64,000 nt of DNA from Bin127 sp965203505 (lineage in GTDB: Bacteria > Chloroflexota > Dehalococcoidia > Lucifugimonadales > Lucifugimonadaceae): contig OZ241880.1 of the NCBI GenBank assembly GCA_965203505.1, positions 186,001-250,000 of the forward strand, given 5' to 3'. Under the pieces are notes generated by a model. The model was not told the DNA's origin, did no database searches, and worked only from the letters and a program-made list of their open reading frames with translations. The position numbers and the translations under genes are program-made. Shown in pieces: positions 7,969 through 15,948 of the stretch. Position 1 is the stretch's first letter. Each line of letters opens with the position of its first letter.

Positions 7969-8781
7969 TCAACGGGCTATCCGCTCATCCTTCCGCGCCA
8001 CGATTATTAGGAAGGATGGGGCGATGAGAGTGTCGTCGAGGCCGGGCCATTCGGCTATGGCTTCTTCGGTGGCGTGTGGTTCGATGAAGTCTTCGATGAT
8101 GAATCCGGCTTGGATGACCCAGCGCATCCAGCGTTGGAGTGTGAAATTGTTGCCGGTGGTCTCGAAGTCGTACTTGTAGCGATCGCTGGTCCACTTGCAG
8201 ACGAACGGGGTTTCGTCGAAATAGTCGCCGATTTTGACCGCGATCTTTTTGCCGTTTGCGTCGCGGTGCCACTCCCGAAACACCGTATCAGTGACGGGAT
8301 GGGTGTTCGTGAAGACCAATCGGCCACGATCACGCAAAACGCGGTGCGCGCCGCGAATGACTCTTGCCGGATCGGGCATGTCGACCAGCGATACGCAGGC
8401 GGATACGAGATCGAAAGATGCTTCGGGGAAGTCCTCGATGACTTCTGCGGCATCGCCTAAGACGTATTCGATGCCTAGGTTTTCACTTGCTTCGCGTCGT
8501 TTCGCGTGTCCGAGTTGGTTGGGTGAAATGTCGATCCCTACAACCCGCTTAGCCTTGTGTTCGGCCATTTCTCGGCTGAAATAACCAGCCCCGCTCCCGA
8601 CATCCAGCACCTCCAAGCCGCGGACATCCCCGCACGCCTCGGTCATCGCTGGTCCGAAGAAATTTATCCGATAGTAGTCGACTCCGCGGTTCTGGGCGTC
8701 GGCGTAAGCGTCGGATGCCGCGTCCCACTGTTGGCGTACAGATTCGAGGTCGAAACGATCGGTTGGGTGCCTCGTCACCAT
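7969..8781 (-). CDS. Class I SAM-dependent methyltransferase
   Basis: A 270-residue methyltransferase with motif I LEVLDVGSGAGYFS (about 55-68), acidic motif II VVGIDIS, and post-motif regions EYVLGDAAEV and SFDLVSACVSLVDMPD. The layout is that of UbiE/COQ5-like small-molecule methyltransferases. The substrate cannot be told. The gene converges with the CoA-transferase gene, with only 28 bases between the stops. Its start is 128 bases from the divergently transcribed zinc-binding protein gene. Confidence 0.85.
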   Translation of the reverse strand: MVTRHPTDRFDLESVRQQWDAASDAYADAQNRGVDYYRINFFGPAMTEACGDVRGLEVLDVGSGAGYFSREMAEHKAKRVVGIDISPNQLGHAKRREASENLGIEYVLGDAAEVIEDFPEASFDLVSACVSLVDMPDPARVIRGAHRVLRDRGRLVFTNTHPVTDTVFREWHRDANGKKIAVKIGDYFDETPFVCKWTSDRYKYDFETTGNNFTLQRWMRWVIQAGFIIEDFIEPHATEEAIAEWPGLDDTLIAPSFLIIVARKDERIAR

Positions 8782-8832
8782 GTCTCGATTCTAATTGGCG
8801 GAACACCCCGCGCGACCTTCGGTTAAGGCCTC

Positions 8833-8845
8833 GATACGTAGTATC
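8833..8845. promoter_or_regulatory. Candidate operator (inverted repeat) upstream of the zinc operon
   Basis: GATAC-GTA-GTATC is a perfect 5-bp inverted repeat with a 3-bp spacer, 65 bases before the start of the zinc-binding protein gene, within an AT-rich stretch. A Fur-family regulator is encoded 7 kb away. GATACGT also occurs at 14390-14396, upstream of the His/Cys peptide gene. Role as a Zur-type box is inference only. Confidence 0.3.
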
Positions 8846-8909
8846 ATTTTGAAGTTAGACACCAGATATCACACACACTGTTTATCTTTGTGTGCGGGAG
8901 AATTGAGCA

Positions 8910-11480
8910 ATGAACAACATCGCAAGAACGATGCGTTTCGGTTTAACGATGCGGATTTGGCTTTTGGCAGCCTTTTCCGCTGCAATCTTGACATCGGCTG
9001 TCGCGTGTACTCAAGATCCGGATCCGACGTCTACACCACAACCTGAGCCTACAGCAACTACAGCATCAGCAACCACAGCGCCGGAGCCGACTGCAACCGC
9101 CGTGCCACCGACTGCGACCGCGGTGCCGGCTACGGCAACGCCCGAGCCGGAAGTGGAGGCGGTTGACGCCGAACCTCTGAGCATAATCGCTACGAGCAAC
9201 ATCGTTGGCGATTGGGTTTCGATTGTGGGCGGCGACAGAGTCGATGTTCTGGAACTGGTGCCGCGCGGAGCGGATCCGCACGCTTATCAACCCGGCGCTC
9301 GCGATATCGCTCGTGTGGCCGATTCTGACCTCGTGTTCGCTGTTGGGTTGGCGCTTGAGGGACTGTGGTTGGAGGAACTGATCCATAATGCCGCGGCCGA
9401 CCACGATTCAGTGTTTGAGATCGCGGAACACGTAAACCCGATCCCGTTCGTTGACGTTCACGGTCACAGCGAAGAGGCACACGATGAAGATGAACACGCC
9501 CATGAAGAGGATGAGCATGCGCACGCGGAGGACGAGGACGAGCATGCCCACGAGGATGAGGACGAACATGCCCATGGGGACGAAGATGAGCACATGGAGC
9601 ACGAGGAAGGCGAGCATGTCGAGTTGACGGGACGGCTCTTGGTTGGTGATGCGGATTCAGGACATGTGATCGTTCTCGACCTGATGACGGAAGAGATTTC
9701 AGAACTTGACATTCACCTTCCCGGCCCGGTTTCAGCTCTTTACGCGAGTCCGAACCATCGTTTCGGGTACGCGATTTACCGTGGCGATGCGGGAGCCCAT
9801 GCGGTTCACACCATCGATGGCGGAGTGTACCTCGTGCCGCACGGTGACCACGAAGACCTGGTTGTGGTGCCTGTGAGCGAGGTGGGACTGACCGTCAACG
9901 ACGAGCTTCCGATCCACTTCACGAACGGTGGAGAATGGTCGGCGATCTTCCACGACGGCAGCGGTCGCGCGGCGCTCTTGAATGAGCACGAAATCGAGGA
10001 GGAAGGTTCCGCGTACGAGATTCCCTATCTTGACGCCGGTCCGCAGCATGGTGCGGCGGTACCGCTTGAGAACGATCTTTTCGCGGTGACTGTGGCGAAC
10101 CCAGATCCCAATGACAGCTTGCCGATCGGCGTCGAAGTCAGGAACCTCGATGATGAGGTCGTCTGGGACGGGAGTCGGGAAGCATGCCCCGGGATGCACG
10201 GAGAAGCGCACAATCACCACGGCTCAGCTTACGGCTGTAACGGCGGGGTATTGTTCATCGAACCACATGGCGATCACTTCGACTACTGGTTGATCGAGAA
10301 CGGTGAGGGCATGCCCGAGGCGGGCCGTGTCGGCAGCTTGTGGGCGCACCATGATGCGGAGCACTTCTTCGGATATGCCGTGTCGGTAACCGCATCTGGG
10401 TTCGAGGACGCGGGTATGTGGATGATCGCCCCGGAAGAGCGGGAAATGGTCCAGGTTCTTTCCCCGTCCGATGGCAAGAACACAGTGACAGGTGCTTACG
10501 GCAGCCATGGCGAGGTGTTCTACGCGCTCACTTACGACGGCGTGTTGAACGCGATCGATGCCGCCGATGGGGACGTTATCGGCGAAGCACAGCTGACGGA
10601 GCCAATCGACCCAGGTGCGGGCTTCGATGGCGCCCCAAGCCTCATTATCGTAGGCGACACGCTGTTCATGTCTGATCGTGAGCACAAACACATCGTGGCG
10701 TTCGACCTCGGCCACATGGAGGTTGTGGAAGAGTGGGAACTCGATATAACCCCGACGACGCTGGCGTTCGTGGGAATCGTTTCGGGTGATGACCATCCCG
10801 AACACGGCCACGAGGAGGACGAAGACACCCACGAGGACGAGCACGCCCACGAGGATGAGGACGAACACGCCCATGGGGACGAGGATGAGCACATGGAAGA
10901 GGGCGATGCCCACGGTCACATGGATGAACACGGCCACATGCACGGCTCGTTGGATCCGCACTTCTGGTTTGACCCGGAACGTGTGATCATCGCGGTCCAA
11001 GAGATCGCCGAACAGCTCAGTGCAATCGAGCCGGCATCGGAAGACTACTTCAACGCTAACCGCGACGATTACATCGCCAAGCTCGAGGAGCTGGATCACT
11101 GGATCGAGGACACCGTCGCAGCTGTCGATGACCATGACCGGATCATGGTGACGTCGCATGACGCGTTCGGGTACTTCGCTGCCCGGTACGGCTTTACAGT
11201 CGCCGGAGTGATCATCCCGGGCGGAGGTACAGAGTTAGAGCCTTCGCCACAGGAGTTGGCAGAGCTGGTCCATCAAGTGGAGGATTCGGGTGCAACCGTC
11301 GTCTTCTCGGAGGTGCAGATCAGTGATCGACTTGCGAGCACTTTGGCGCAAGAAGCTGGGATCAGGCTAGTCGGCGGATTGCATGCTGGCACCCTAGGCG
11401 GTGACGGCAGCGGCGCCGAGAACTACCTCGACTTCATGCGGCTCAATGTTGGTATCATCGTCGGAGCATTGTCACAATAG
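8910..11480 (+). CDS. Zinc substrate-binding lipoprotein with inserted AztD-like metallochaperone beta-propeller
   Basis: This 856-residue lipoprotein (hydrophobic signal, Cys33, Thr/Pro/Ala linker 34-85) is a TroA/ZnuA-type zinc-binding protein split in two. The N-lobe is about 88-180 with ligand His124 (GADPHAYQPG). The C-lobe is about 680-856 with His684 (DPHFWFDP) and His750 (SHDAFGYF). At the site of the usual ZnuA His-rich loop sit His/Asp/Glu tracts (about 183-237 and 627-679) flanking about 390 residues with the pattern of AztD, the periplasmic zinc chaperone beta-propeller, including CPGMHGEA (426-433) and YGCNGGVLFI. The Asp ligand normally found in 'LYxDxL' appears as Gly827. GGGAG at 8896-8900 supports the start. 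ATPase and permease genes follow. Confidence 0.85.
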   Translation: MNNIARTMRFGLTMRIWLLAAFSAAILTSAVACTQDPDPTSTPQPEPTATTASATTAPEPTATAVPPTATAVPATATPEPEVEAVDAEPLSIIATSNIVGDWVSIVGGDRVDVLELVPRGADPHAYQPGARDIARVADSDLVFAVGLALEGLWLEELIHNAAADHDSVFEIAEHVNPIPFVDVHGHSEEAHDEDEHAHEEDEHAHAEDEDEHAHEDEDEHAHGDEDEHMEHEEGEHVELTGRLLVGDADSGHVIVLDLMTEEISELDIHLPGPVSALYASPNHRFGYAIYRGDAGAHAVHTIDGGVYLVPHGDHEDLVVVPVSEVGLTVNDELPIHFTNGGEWSAIFHDGSGRAALLNEHEIEEEGSAYEIPYLDAGPQHGAAVPLENDLFAVTVANPDPNDSLPIGVEVRNLDDEVVWDGSREACPGMHGEAHNHHGSAYGCNGGVLFIEPHGDHFDYWLIENGEGMPEAGRVGSLWAHHDAEHFFGYAVSVTASGFEDAGMWMIAPEEREMVQVLSPSDGKNTVTGAYGSHGEVFYALTYDGVLNAIDAADGDVIGEAQLTEPIDPGAGFDGAPSLIIVGDTLFMSDREHKHIVAFDLGHMEVVEEWELDITPTTLAFVGIVSGDDHPEHGHEEDEDTHEDEHAHEDEDEHAHGDEDEHMEEGDAHGHMDEHGHMHGSLDPHFWFDPERVIIAVQEIAEQLSAIEPASEDYFNANRDDYIAKLEELDHWIEDTVAAVDDHDRIMVTSHDAFGYFAARYGFTVAGVIIPGGGTELEPSPQELAELVHQVEDSGATVVFSEVQISDRLASTLAQEAGIRLVGGLHAGTLGGDGSGAENYLDFMRLNVGIIVGALSQ

Positions 11481-11490
11481 GCCATGCTCG

Positions 11491-12279
11491 ATGAGCCAAA
11501 CTCACATCCACGAACCGGAGCTTGAAACGCAAACGGTACCGCTCCCGGCGGTAGACGCGCATTGCATGTGCGTCACTTACGGACAGGAAACCGTCCTCAA
11601 GGACCTGACCTTTTCCGTGCCGTCGGGAGCGTTCGTGGGCATCGTGGGGCCGAACGGTGCTGGTAAATCGACGTTGCTCAAGGCGTTGGTTGGGATCGTC
11701 GAACCGACAGAGGGTTCGGTACAGATCTACGGGAACACCCCCTCTCGGTCCCGGCGGCTGGTCGGTTACGTTCCGCAGTCGGACGATGTTAATTGGCAGT
11801 TTCCGGTGACGGTGTGGGATGTGGTGATGATGGGCAGGACGCCGAGTCTGGGTGTTTTCCGTTATGAATCGGCTGCGGACAAGCAAGCAGTGAAAGATGC
11901 ATTGCATCGGGTTGGCTTGCTCCACCGGAAGGACGATATGGTCCGTGCGTTGTCGGGCGGCCAGCGACAACGGGTGTTTGTCGCGCGGGCGTTGGCGCAA
12001 GACGCACGTGTTTTATTGCTGGACGAGGCTTTCAGCGGCGTGGATGTGGGTTCGCAGTACGAGTTGGTGGCTGTGCTGAGAGGATTGTGCGAGGAAGGTC
12101 AGACGATCTTGTTGACGACGCACGATTTGGCTAATACGGCGAGGCAACTGGACATAGTGCTGTGCCTCAACTGTCATCTTTGCGCATGTGGTCCGCCGGA
12201 TGAGGTTTTCACCCCCGCGGTGCTGGAAGAGCTTTACGGTCCGCACGTCGTCTCGGCGGAGAGCGGTTACACCATCTGA
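11491..12279 (+). CDS. Zinc ABC transporter ATPase (ZnuC/AztA-like)
   Basis: A 262-residue ABC ATPase with Walker A GPNGAGKS, Q-loop in GYVPQSDDVNW, signature LSGGQRQR and Walker B VLLLDEAFSGVD, as in the manganese/zinc/iron family (COG1121). It energises zinc uptake with the two permeases downstream and the fused binding protein upstream. The frame is open further upstream, but the ATG at 11491, ten bases after the preceding stop, gives the expected N-terminus. Residues 4-7 (THIH) and a Cys/His pair near the C-terminus (NCHLCACG) are a mild oddity. That last motif is unusual for ZnuC and could bind metal. Confidence 0.9.
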   Translation: MSQTHIHEPELETQTVPLPAVDAHCMCVTYGQETVLKDLTFSVPSGAFVGIVGPNGAGKSTLLKALVGIVEPTEGSVQIYGNTPSRSRRLVGYVPQSDDVNWQFPVTVWDVVMMGRTPSLGVFRYESAADKQAVKDALHRVGLLHRKDDMVRALSGGQRQRVFVARALAQDARVLLLDEAFSGVDVGSQYELVAVLRGLCEEGQTILLTTHDLANTARQLDIVLCLNCHLCACGPPDEVFTPAVLEELYGPHVVSAESGYTI

Positions 12280-12301
12280 GAGGTAGTCAGGTAGGGCGTC
12301 G

Positions 12302-13126
12302 ATGGACCTGATTTCTTACATCGTCGAGCCGTTCCAGTACAGTTTTTTGGTGCGGGCACTCTTCGCTGCAGTGATAATCAGCGTCATCTGTCCCTTGGTG
12401 GGTGTTTTTGTGGTAACGCGGGGCTACGGGTTCATGGGGGATGCGATGGCGCACTCGATACTTCCAGGGATGGCGATGGCGCTGATCGCTGGTCTGAGTC
12501 CGTGGGTTGGTATGCTGCCATCGGCGCTGGTGTTTGCGTTTTTGGTCGGCTTCACAATCCGCAAGACCGGTATCCAAGCCGATGCGGCGATCGGGATCCT
12601 TTTTGCAACGATGTTCGCCGTCGGCATATTGTTTATGTCGCTTTGGGGCGCGCAGGTCACGGTGAGCCTAGAAGACATCCTTTTGGGGCAGCTCTTAGCG
12701 GTCACTCAGAGCGACATCCTGGTGACGCTAGGCGTTGCGTTTCTGACGTTACTGGTATTTGCCAGTTACTTCAAAGGGCTGATGTTCGTGAGTTTCGATC
12801 CAATCGGAGCGGAGGTCGCGGGTATACGTGTTGAGCGAGTCGACTATGTGCTATTGGCGTTAATTTCGGTGGTGGTCGTCGTGACGATTCAGGCTGTTGG
12901 CGTGATACTCGTGCTTGCGATGCTGATAGCACCGGCGGCGGCGGCGACTCTGGCAGCGCAAAGGGTTGTGCCCACAATCGGCTTCGGGATACTGTTCGCG
13001 CTGATCGCGTCGATAGTCGGGCTCTACGCTTCTTACTACTGGAACACGCCGTCGGGAGCGTCCATCGCGCTTGCGTCTGGCTTGATCTTCGCGATCGTGG
13101 CGTCAATCAGACGACGAATATCTTGA
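12302..13126 (+). CDS. Zinc ABC transporter permease 1 (ZnuB/AztB-like)
   Basis: A 274-residue polytopic membrane protein of the ABC-3 family with about eight hydrophobic segments. The conserved CPLVGVFVVTRGYGFMGDAMAHSILPG region and the ATPase-contact segment near GILFATMFAVG are visible. It begins MDLISYIVEPFQYSF, and the second permease gene downstream begins with nearly the same sequence. The ATG at 12302 follows the ATPase stop by 22 bases. It forms the zinc channel across the membrane, as a homodimer or with its paralogue. Confidence 0.9.
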   Translation: MDLISYIVEPFQYSFLVRALFAAVIISVICPLVGVFVVTRGYGFMGDAMAHSILPGMAMALIAGLSPWVGMLPSALVFAFLVGFTIRKTGIQADAAIGILFATMFAVGILFMSLWGAQVTVSLEDILLGQLLAVTQSDILVTLGVAFLTLLVFASYFKGLMFVSFDPIGAEVAGIRVERVDYVLLALISVVVVVTIQAVGVILVLAMLIAPAAAATLAAQRVVPTIGFGILFALIASIVGLYASYYWNTPSGASIALASGLIFAIVASIRRRIS

Positions 13127-13339
13127 TCTCAAGCTCCCGGGCAGGGAGCAGGGATCTTGGACACTGATGCGGTGGTCGATGGTTCCGCCCATAGCACCTT
13201 CGACGCAACGGCTCAAGCACTGACCGCGTTGCATGGGATGATCACGTGTGCTGGAGCTGTGCGGATCGCGCGTGGCGCGCCATCCTCCACACCCGAACAC
13301 TGCTACACGAATTAATCTAGTGTTCTGGTGCTGAGCTGG

Positions 13340-14164
13340 ATGGATCTGATCTCTTACATCACTGAACCGTTTCAGTACGGTTTCATGTTGCGTGCGCTCG
13401 GAGTGGCGATAATCGTCAGCATCACTTGTCCGTTGGTGGGGGTTTTCGTCATCAGCCGTGGCTACGGGTTTATGGGCGATGCGATGGCACACTCGATATT
13501 TCCCGGCATGGCGTTGGCACTGGTCATTGGGTTTAGCCCTTGGTATGGCATGTTGCCGGCTGCGCTGGTCTTCGCGTTTCTGATCGGGTTCGTGATGCGT
13601 AAGACGGGGATTCAAGCGGATGCTGCGATCGGGATCCTGTTTGCGACCCTTTTCGCGCTCGGTATCATTTTGATTTCGCTTTTCGGATCACGAGTCTCCG
13701 TAAACCTTGAAGACATACTGTTGGGCCAGATCTTGGCGGTGACGACCGATGACATCTTGATCACATTGGGCGTTGCGCTTCTGACGGTGGCGTTGTTCGC
13801 CGGGCACTTCAAGGAACTTATGTTTGTGAGTTTCGATCCGATCGGTGCGGAGGTCGCGGGCGTAAATGTTGCGTGGATCGACTATCTGCTTCTGGCGATG
13901 ATTTCGGTAGTGATCGTGGTGACTATACAGGCGGTCGGTGTGATACTTGTGCTTGCAATGCTGATCGCGCCAGCGGCGGCGGCTACTTTGGCGGTGCAAC
14001 GCGTTTTGCACATCATCAGCTTCGGGATATTGTTCGCGCTGCTGGCATCGATATCCGGCCTCTACGCGTCCTATTACGCCAACCTGCCTTCGGGGGCATC
14101 GATCGCGCTGGCGTCCGGCATCATCTTCGCCATCGTCGCAGCGATCAGACGGCGCATTTCTTGA
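13340..14164 (+). CDS. Zinc ABC transporter permease 2, tandem paralogue
   Basis: A 274-residue ABC-3 permease clearly paralogous to the preceding gene; most transmembrane segments can be aligned by eye and both end in A(S/A)IRRRIS. The start is set at ATG 13340 (MDLISYI) to match the paralogue; a GTG at 13328 would add four residues. Two full permease genes for one ATPase suggest either a heterodimeric channel or a recent duplication diverging in specificity. A 213-base gap separates the copies, so the second may be expressed separately. Confidence 0.9.
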   Translation: MDLISYITEPFQYGFMLRALGVAIIVSITCPLVGVFVISRGYGFMGDAMAHSIFPGMALALVIGFSPWYGMLPAALVFAFLIGFVMRKTGIQADAAIGILFATLFALGIILISLFGSRVSVNLEDILLGQILAVTTDDILITLGVALLTVALFAGHFKELMFVSFDPIGAEVAGVNVAWIDYLLLAMISVVIVVTIQAVGVILVLAMLIAPAAAATLAVQRVLHIISFGILFALLASISGLYASYYANLPSGASIALASGIIFAIVAAIRRRIS

Positions 14165-14655
14165 CGCGACCGGCAAGTTCACTGCCTCTCTGATCATAGT
14201 AGCCGTCGAAACCCCGGCGACATCTGTCGCTGATCCGATTGTCGTTAGCGGCAAATTCGCGTCTAGGTTTCCGTGTTGATTGCTCCCAAACAGGCCTGTT
14301 ATTGGGCACAGGAATACGTTGTATCGGTCGGATGGTGATCTATCAATATTAGGTTGCAATTTCATACTCAGTTTGAACCAATCCTTTTTGATACGTCATA
14401 TATCTTGCCTTACACCTATTTGATACTTCATCCTATTTGGGGTGCGGGATGACATGATTTCAAGCACGGTATTTGATTGAACAAGAAATGTGGCAGATGC
14501 GCTTACTGCAGAGATTTTCTCTTAAGAACTATGGCATTTTGCGGAAGAACATGTAACATTGATGTAGGTTCGCTGAAACTATATGGTTCACATCGTTGGC
14601 GACAATGGAACGCTTGGATCTGTTGAAGCAAGTGACATAGACCGAGGAGAGAAAA
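14165..14655. other. 491-base AT-rich intergenic region before the His/Cys peptide
   Basis: No protein-coding frame is convincing here. The region is more AT-rich than its surroundings from about 14270. It has a 13-mer repeated with one mismatch (TTTGATACGTCAT at 14387-14399 and TTTGATACTTCAT at 14419-14431, 32 bases apart), spaced about three helical turns as expected for paired regulator sites. The GATACGT core resembles the inverted repeat at 8833-8845. It probably holds the promoter of the small peptide gene. Confidence 0.45.
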
Positions 14656-14871
14656 ATGGCCGCACACGCACACGACGTTCATGAGTGCGACGAACACGAG
14701 CATCACGCCGGTGAGCACATGCACGACGAGCACGAATGCGATGACCACGAACATCACGGTGATGAGGAGGGTCATGTGCACGACATGCACGAGTGCGATG
14801 ACCACGAGCACCACGAGGGCGAGCACATCCACGATGTTCACGAGTGCGACGAGCACGAGCACCACGCGTAG
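14656..14871 (+). CDS. Small His/Cys/Asp/Glu repeat peptide, probable metal-binding protein
   Basis: A 71-residue protein made almost wholly of four repeats of 16-19 residues built on H-D-x-H-E-C-D-[ED]-H-E-H-H. It contains about 25 His and four Cys, one Cys per repeat, and has no signal peptide or hydrophobic segment, so it is probably cytoplasmic. GAGGAG before the ATG supports the start, and a perfect terminator follows, so it is a real transcription unit. Its place behind the zinc uptake genes and before a Fur/Zur-type regulator suggests zinc storage or buffering, like a metallothionein, but it resembles no metallothionein family I know. The function is inferred from composition and neighbours. 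Confidence 0.8.
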   Translation: MAAHAHDVHECDEHEHHAGEHMHDEHECDDHEHHGDEEGHVHDMHECDDHEHHEGEHIHDVHECDEHEHHA

Positions 14872-14886
14872 GCTGGTCTCTCTAAA

Positions 14887-14928
14887 AGGAACGTCCCGCA
14901 ATCTCGAGATTGCGGGACGTTTTTGTTT
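14887..14928 (+). terminator. Rho-independent terminator after the His/Cys peptide
   Basis: A perfect 32-base palindrome at 14890-14921 (AACGTCCCGCAATC, TCGA, then its complement) is followed by TTTTGTTTG. With the four-base loop the stem is 14 bp, extendable by GU and AU pairs at the base. Placed 18 bases after the peptide stop, it ends that transcript. Confidence 0.9.
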
Positions 14929-15198
14929 GTCGCTCGAGGACGAACGGGCTAACGGCGGGGTCCGCTTTAAACGCGCTACGCGTCCTGGCCAAGAGAAAAT
15001 CAATTTGGCGCGAATTTGACACGCGCGGCTATAAAGAACGAGAGCTTTTGGGCTTTATATCCCTGTGACTCCAAACTGATGTTGCCGCGCAAACAATCGA
15101 TTTCGTCGAGTTGCTCGTTACTGAATCTCTGCCGATAGCGAAGAAATCCTGCTGGAGGTCGATGGGACCGGAAGAATTTCGCCCAGGTTGCTTATTGC
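14929..15198. other. Intergenic region between peptide terminator and aspartyl protease gene
   Basis: About 270 bases between two convergent units. I see no gene, RNA or repeat that can be supported here. Confidence 0.6.
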
Positions 15199-15642
15199 TT
15201 ATATGGCTGGACGCATCTCGAAAGAGAGTTCGTTGTTCTCGTAGTCTACGATCAATCGCCCTTGATTGAGAAAATCACGACCTAAGAGCGATGGGAGGTG
15301 ATTCATCAAAGCGAAATCAAACTGACATAGATCCAGTGGACCGACAAAGGTGCGGAGGTTGGTCTTGGAGTCCTTGAAATGCAGTATCGCATCTTCAACG
15401 CCATAGGAGGCTTTGCCGCCAACCCCGGAGAAGATAAAGGGACATGCATCGGCGGCGTAGGTTTCGATGTCAATCCCGAATTTGAGTACATCCCGAGGGT
15501 GGAGTACAGTTCGCATCGCACCTGTATCGACCAAGAACTCCACAGATGCCCAGACGCCCAGATTCGGGATCTCAACGACGGCTCTGATTGTCGGTGACGG
15601 GAATGGGTCCTGCTCCCGAAATGACCCGTTGATCTGACTCAC
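15199..15642 (-). CDS. Retropepsin-like aspartyl protease domain protein
   Basis: A 147-residue protein with the pepsin-like active-site motif VDTGA (Asp39) following a hydrophobic strand, and the second conserved block LLGRDFLNQGRLIVDY near the C-terminus. That is the pattern of single-domain retropepsin-like proteases, active as dimers. Bacterial members are mostly uncharacterised. Its start overlaps the stop of the upstream small gene by four bases (ATGA, 15639-15642), so the two are translationally coupled and probably work together. Confidence 0.75.
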   Translation of the reverse strand: MSQINGSFREQDPFPSPTIRAVVEIPNLGVWASVEFLVDTGAMRTVLHPRDVLKFGIDIETYAADACPFIFSGVGGKASYGVEDAILHFKDSKTNLRTFVGPLDLCQFDFALMNHLPSLLGRDFLNQGRLIVDYENNELSFEMRPAI

Positions 15643-15887
15643 AGAAGCATGTTGCGGGGTTCGTGCGTAATGAACTCAACCGCAGCATTTTCGATGGCGC
15701 ACTTTGGACGTGCGTCATCAAGTGCATCGGGTAACGTTGGACCTTCTCCCACCAACTCTTCTCCGTACACGACAATCCAGCGATCTGGGTGTTGATCTAG
15801 TAACTCATGCCAGTGCGATTGGATGTAGAGGCGGTCTTTCTCGAATTGCTCCAACACAGCGATGACATCTTGTTGTTCAGTGGCCAT
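15639..15887 (-). CDS. Small DUF5678-like protein coupled to the aspartyl protease
   Basis: An 82-residue hydrophilic protein with the segment HPDRWIVVYGEELVGEGPTLPDALDDAR, the pattern of DUF5678-like small proteins often encoded directly before retropepsin-like proteases. The function is unknown; a substrate-presenting or inhibitory partner is possible. A comparable 'RWIVI' segment followed by 'ALETLEAR' occurs in the protein encoded at 18642, upstream of a PIN-domain gene. The family may therefore act as a partner module for different hydrolases. Confidence 0.6.
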   Translation of the reverse strand: MATEQQDVIAVLEQFEKDRLYIQSHWHELLDQHPDRWIVVYGEELVGEGPTLPDALDDARPKCAIENAAVEFITHEPRNMLL

Positions 15888-15948
15888 TGGTCTCGCCTCG
15901 CTTCAAACATCCCTGGTTGGAGTCGCTAGGATATAAGTCCCGATCTTT

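Noticed and set aside
11401..11490. Upstream extension of the zinc ATPase frame
   Set aside because: It overlaps the end of the binding-protein gene and adds low-complexity residues. The ATG at 11491 gives the expected N-terminus.
14165..14655. Possible riboswitch or small RNA before the His/Cys peptide gene
   Set aside because: No conserved riboswitch motif could be recognised and no strong hairpin was seen apart from the terminator after the gene.
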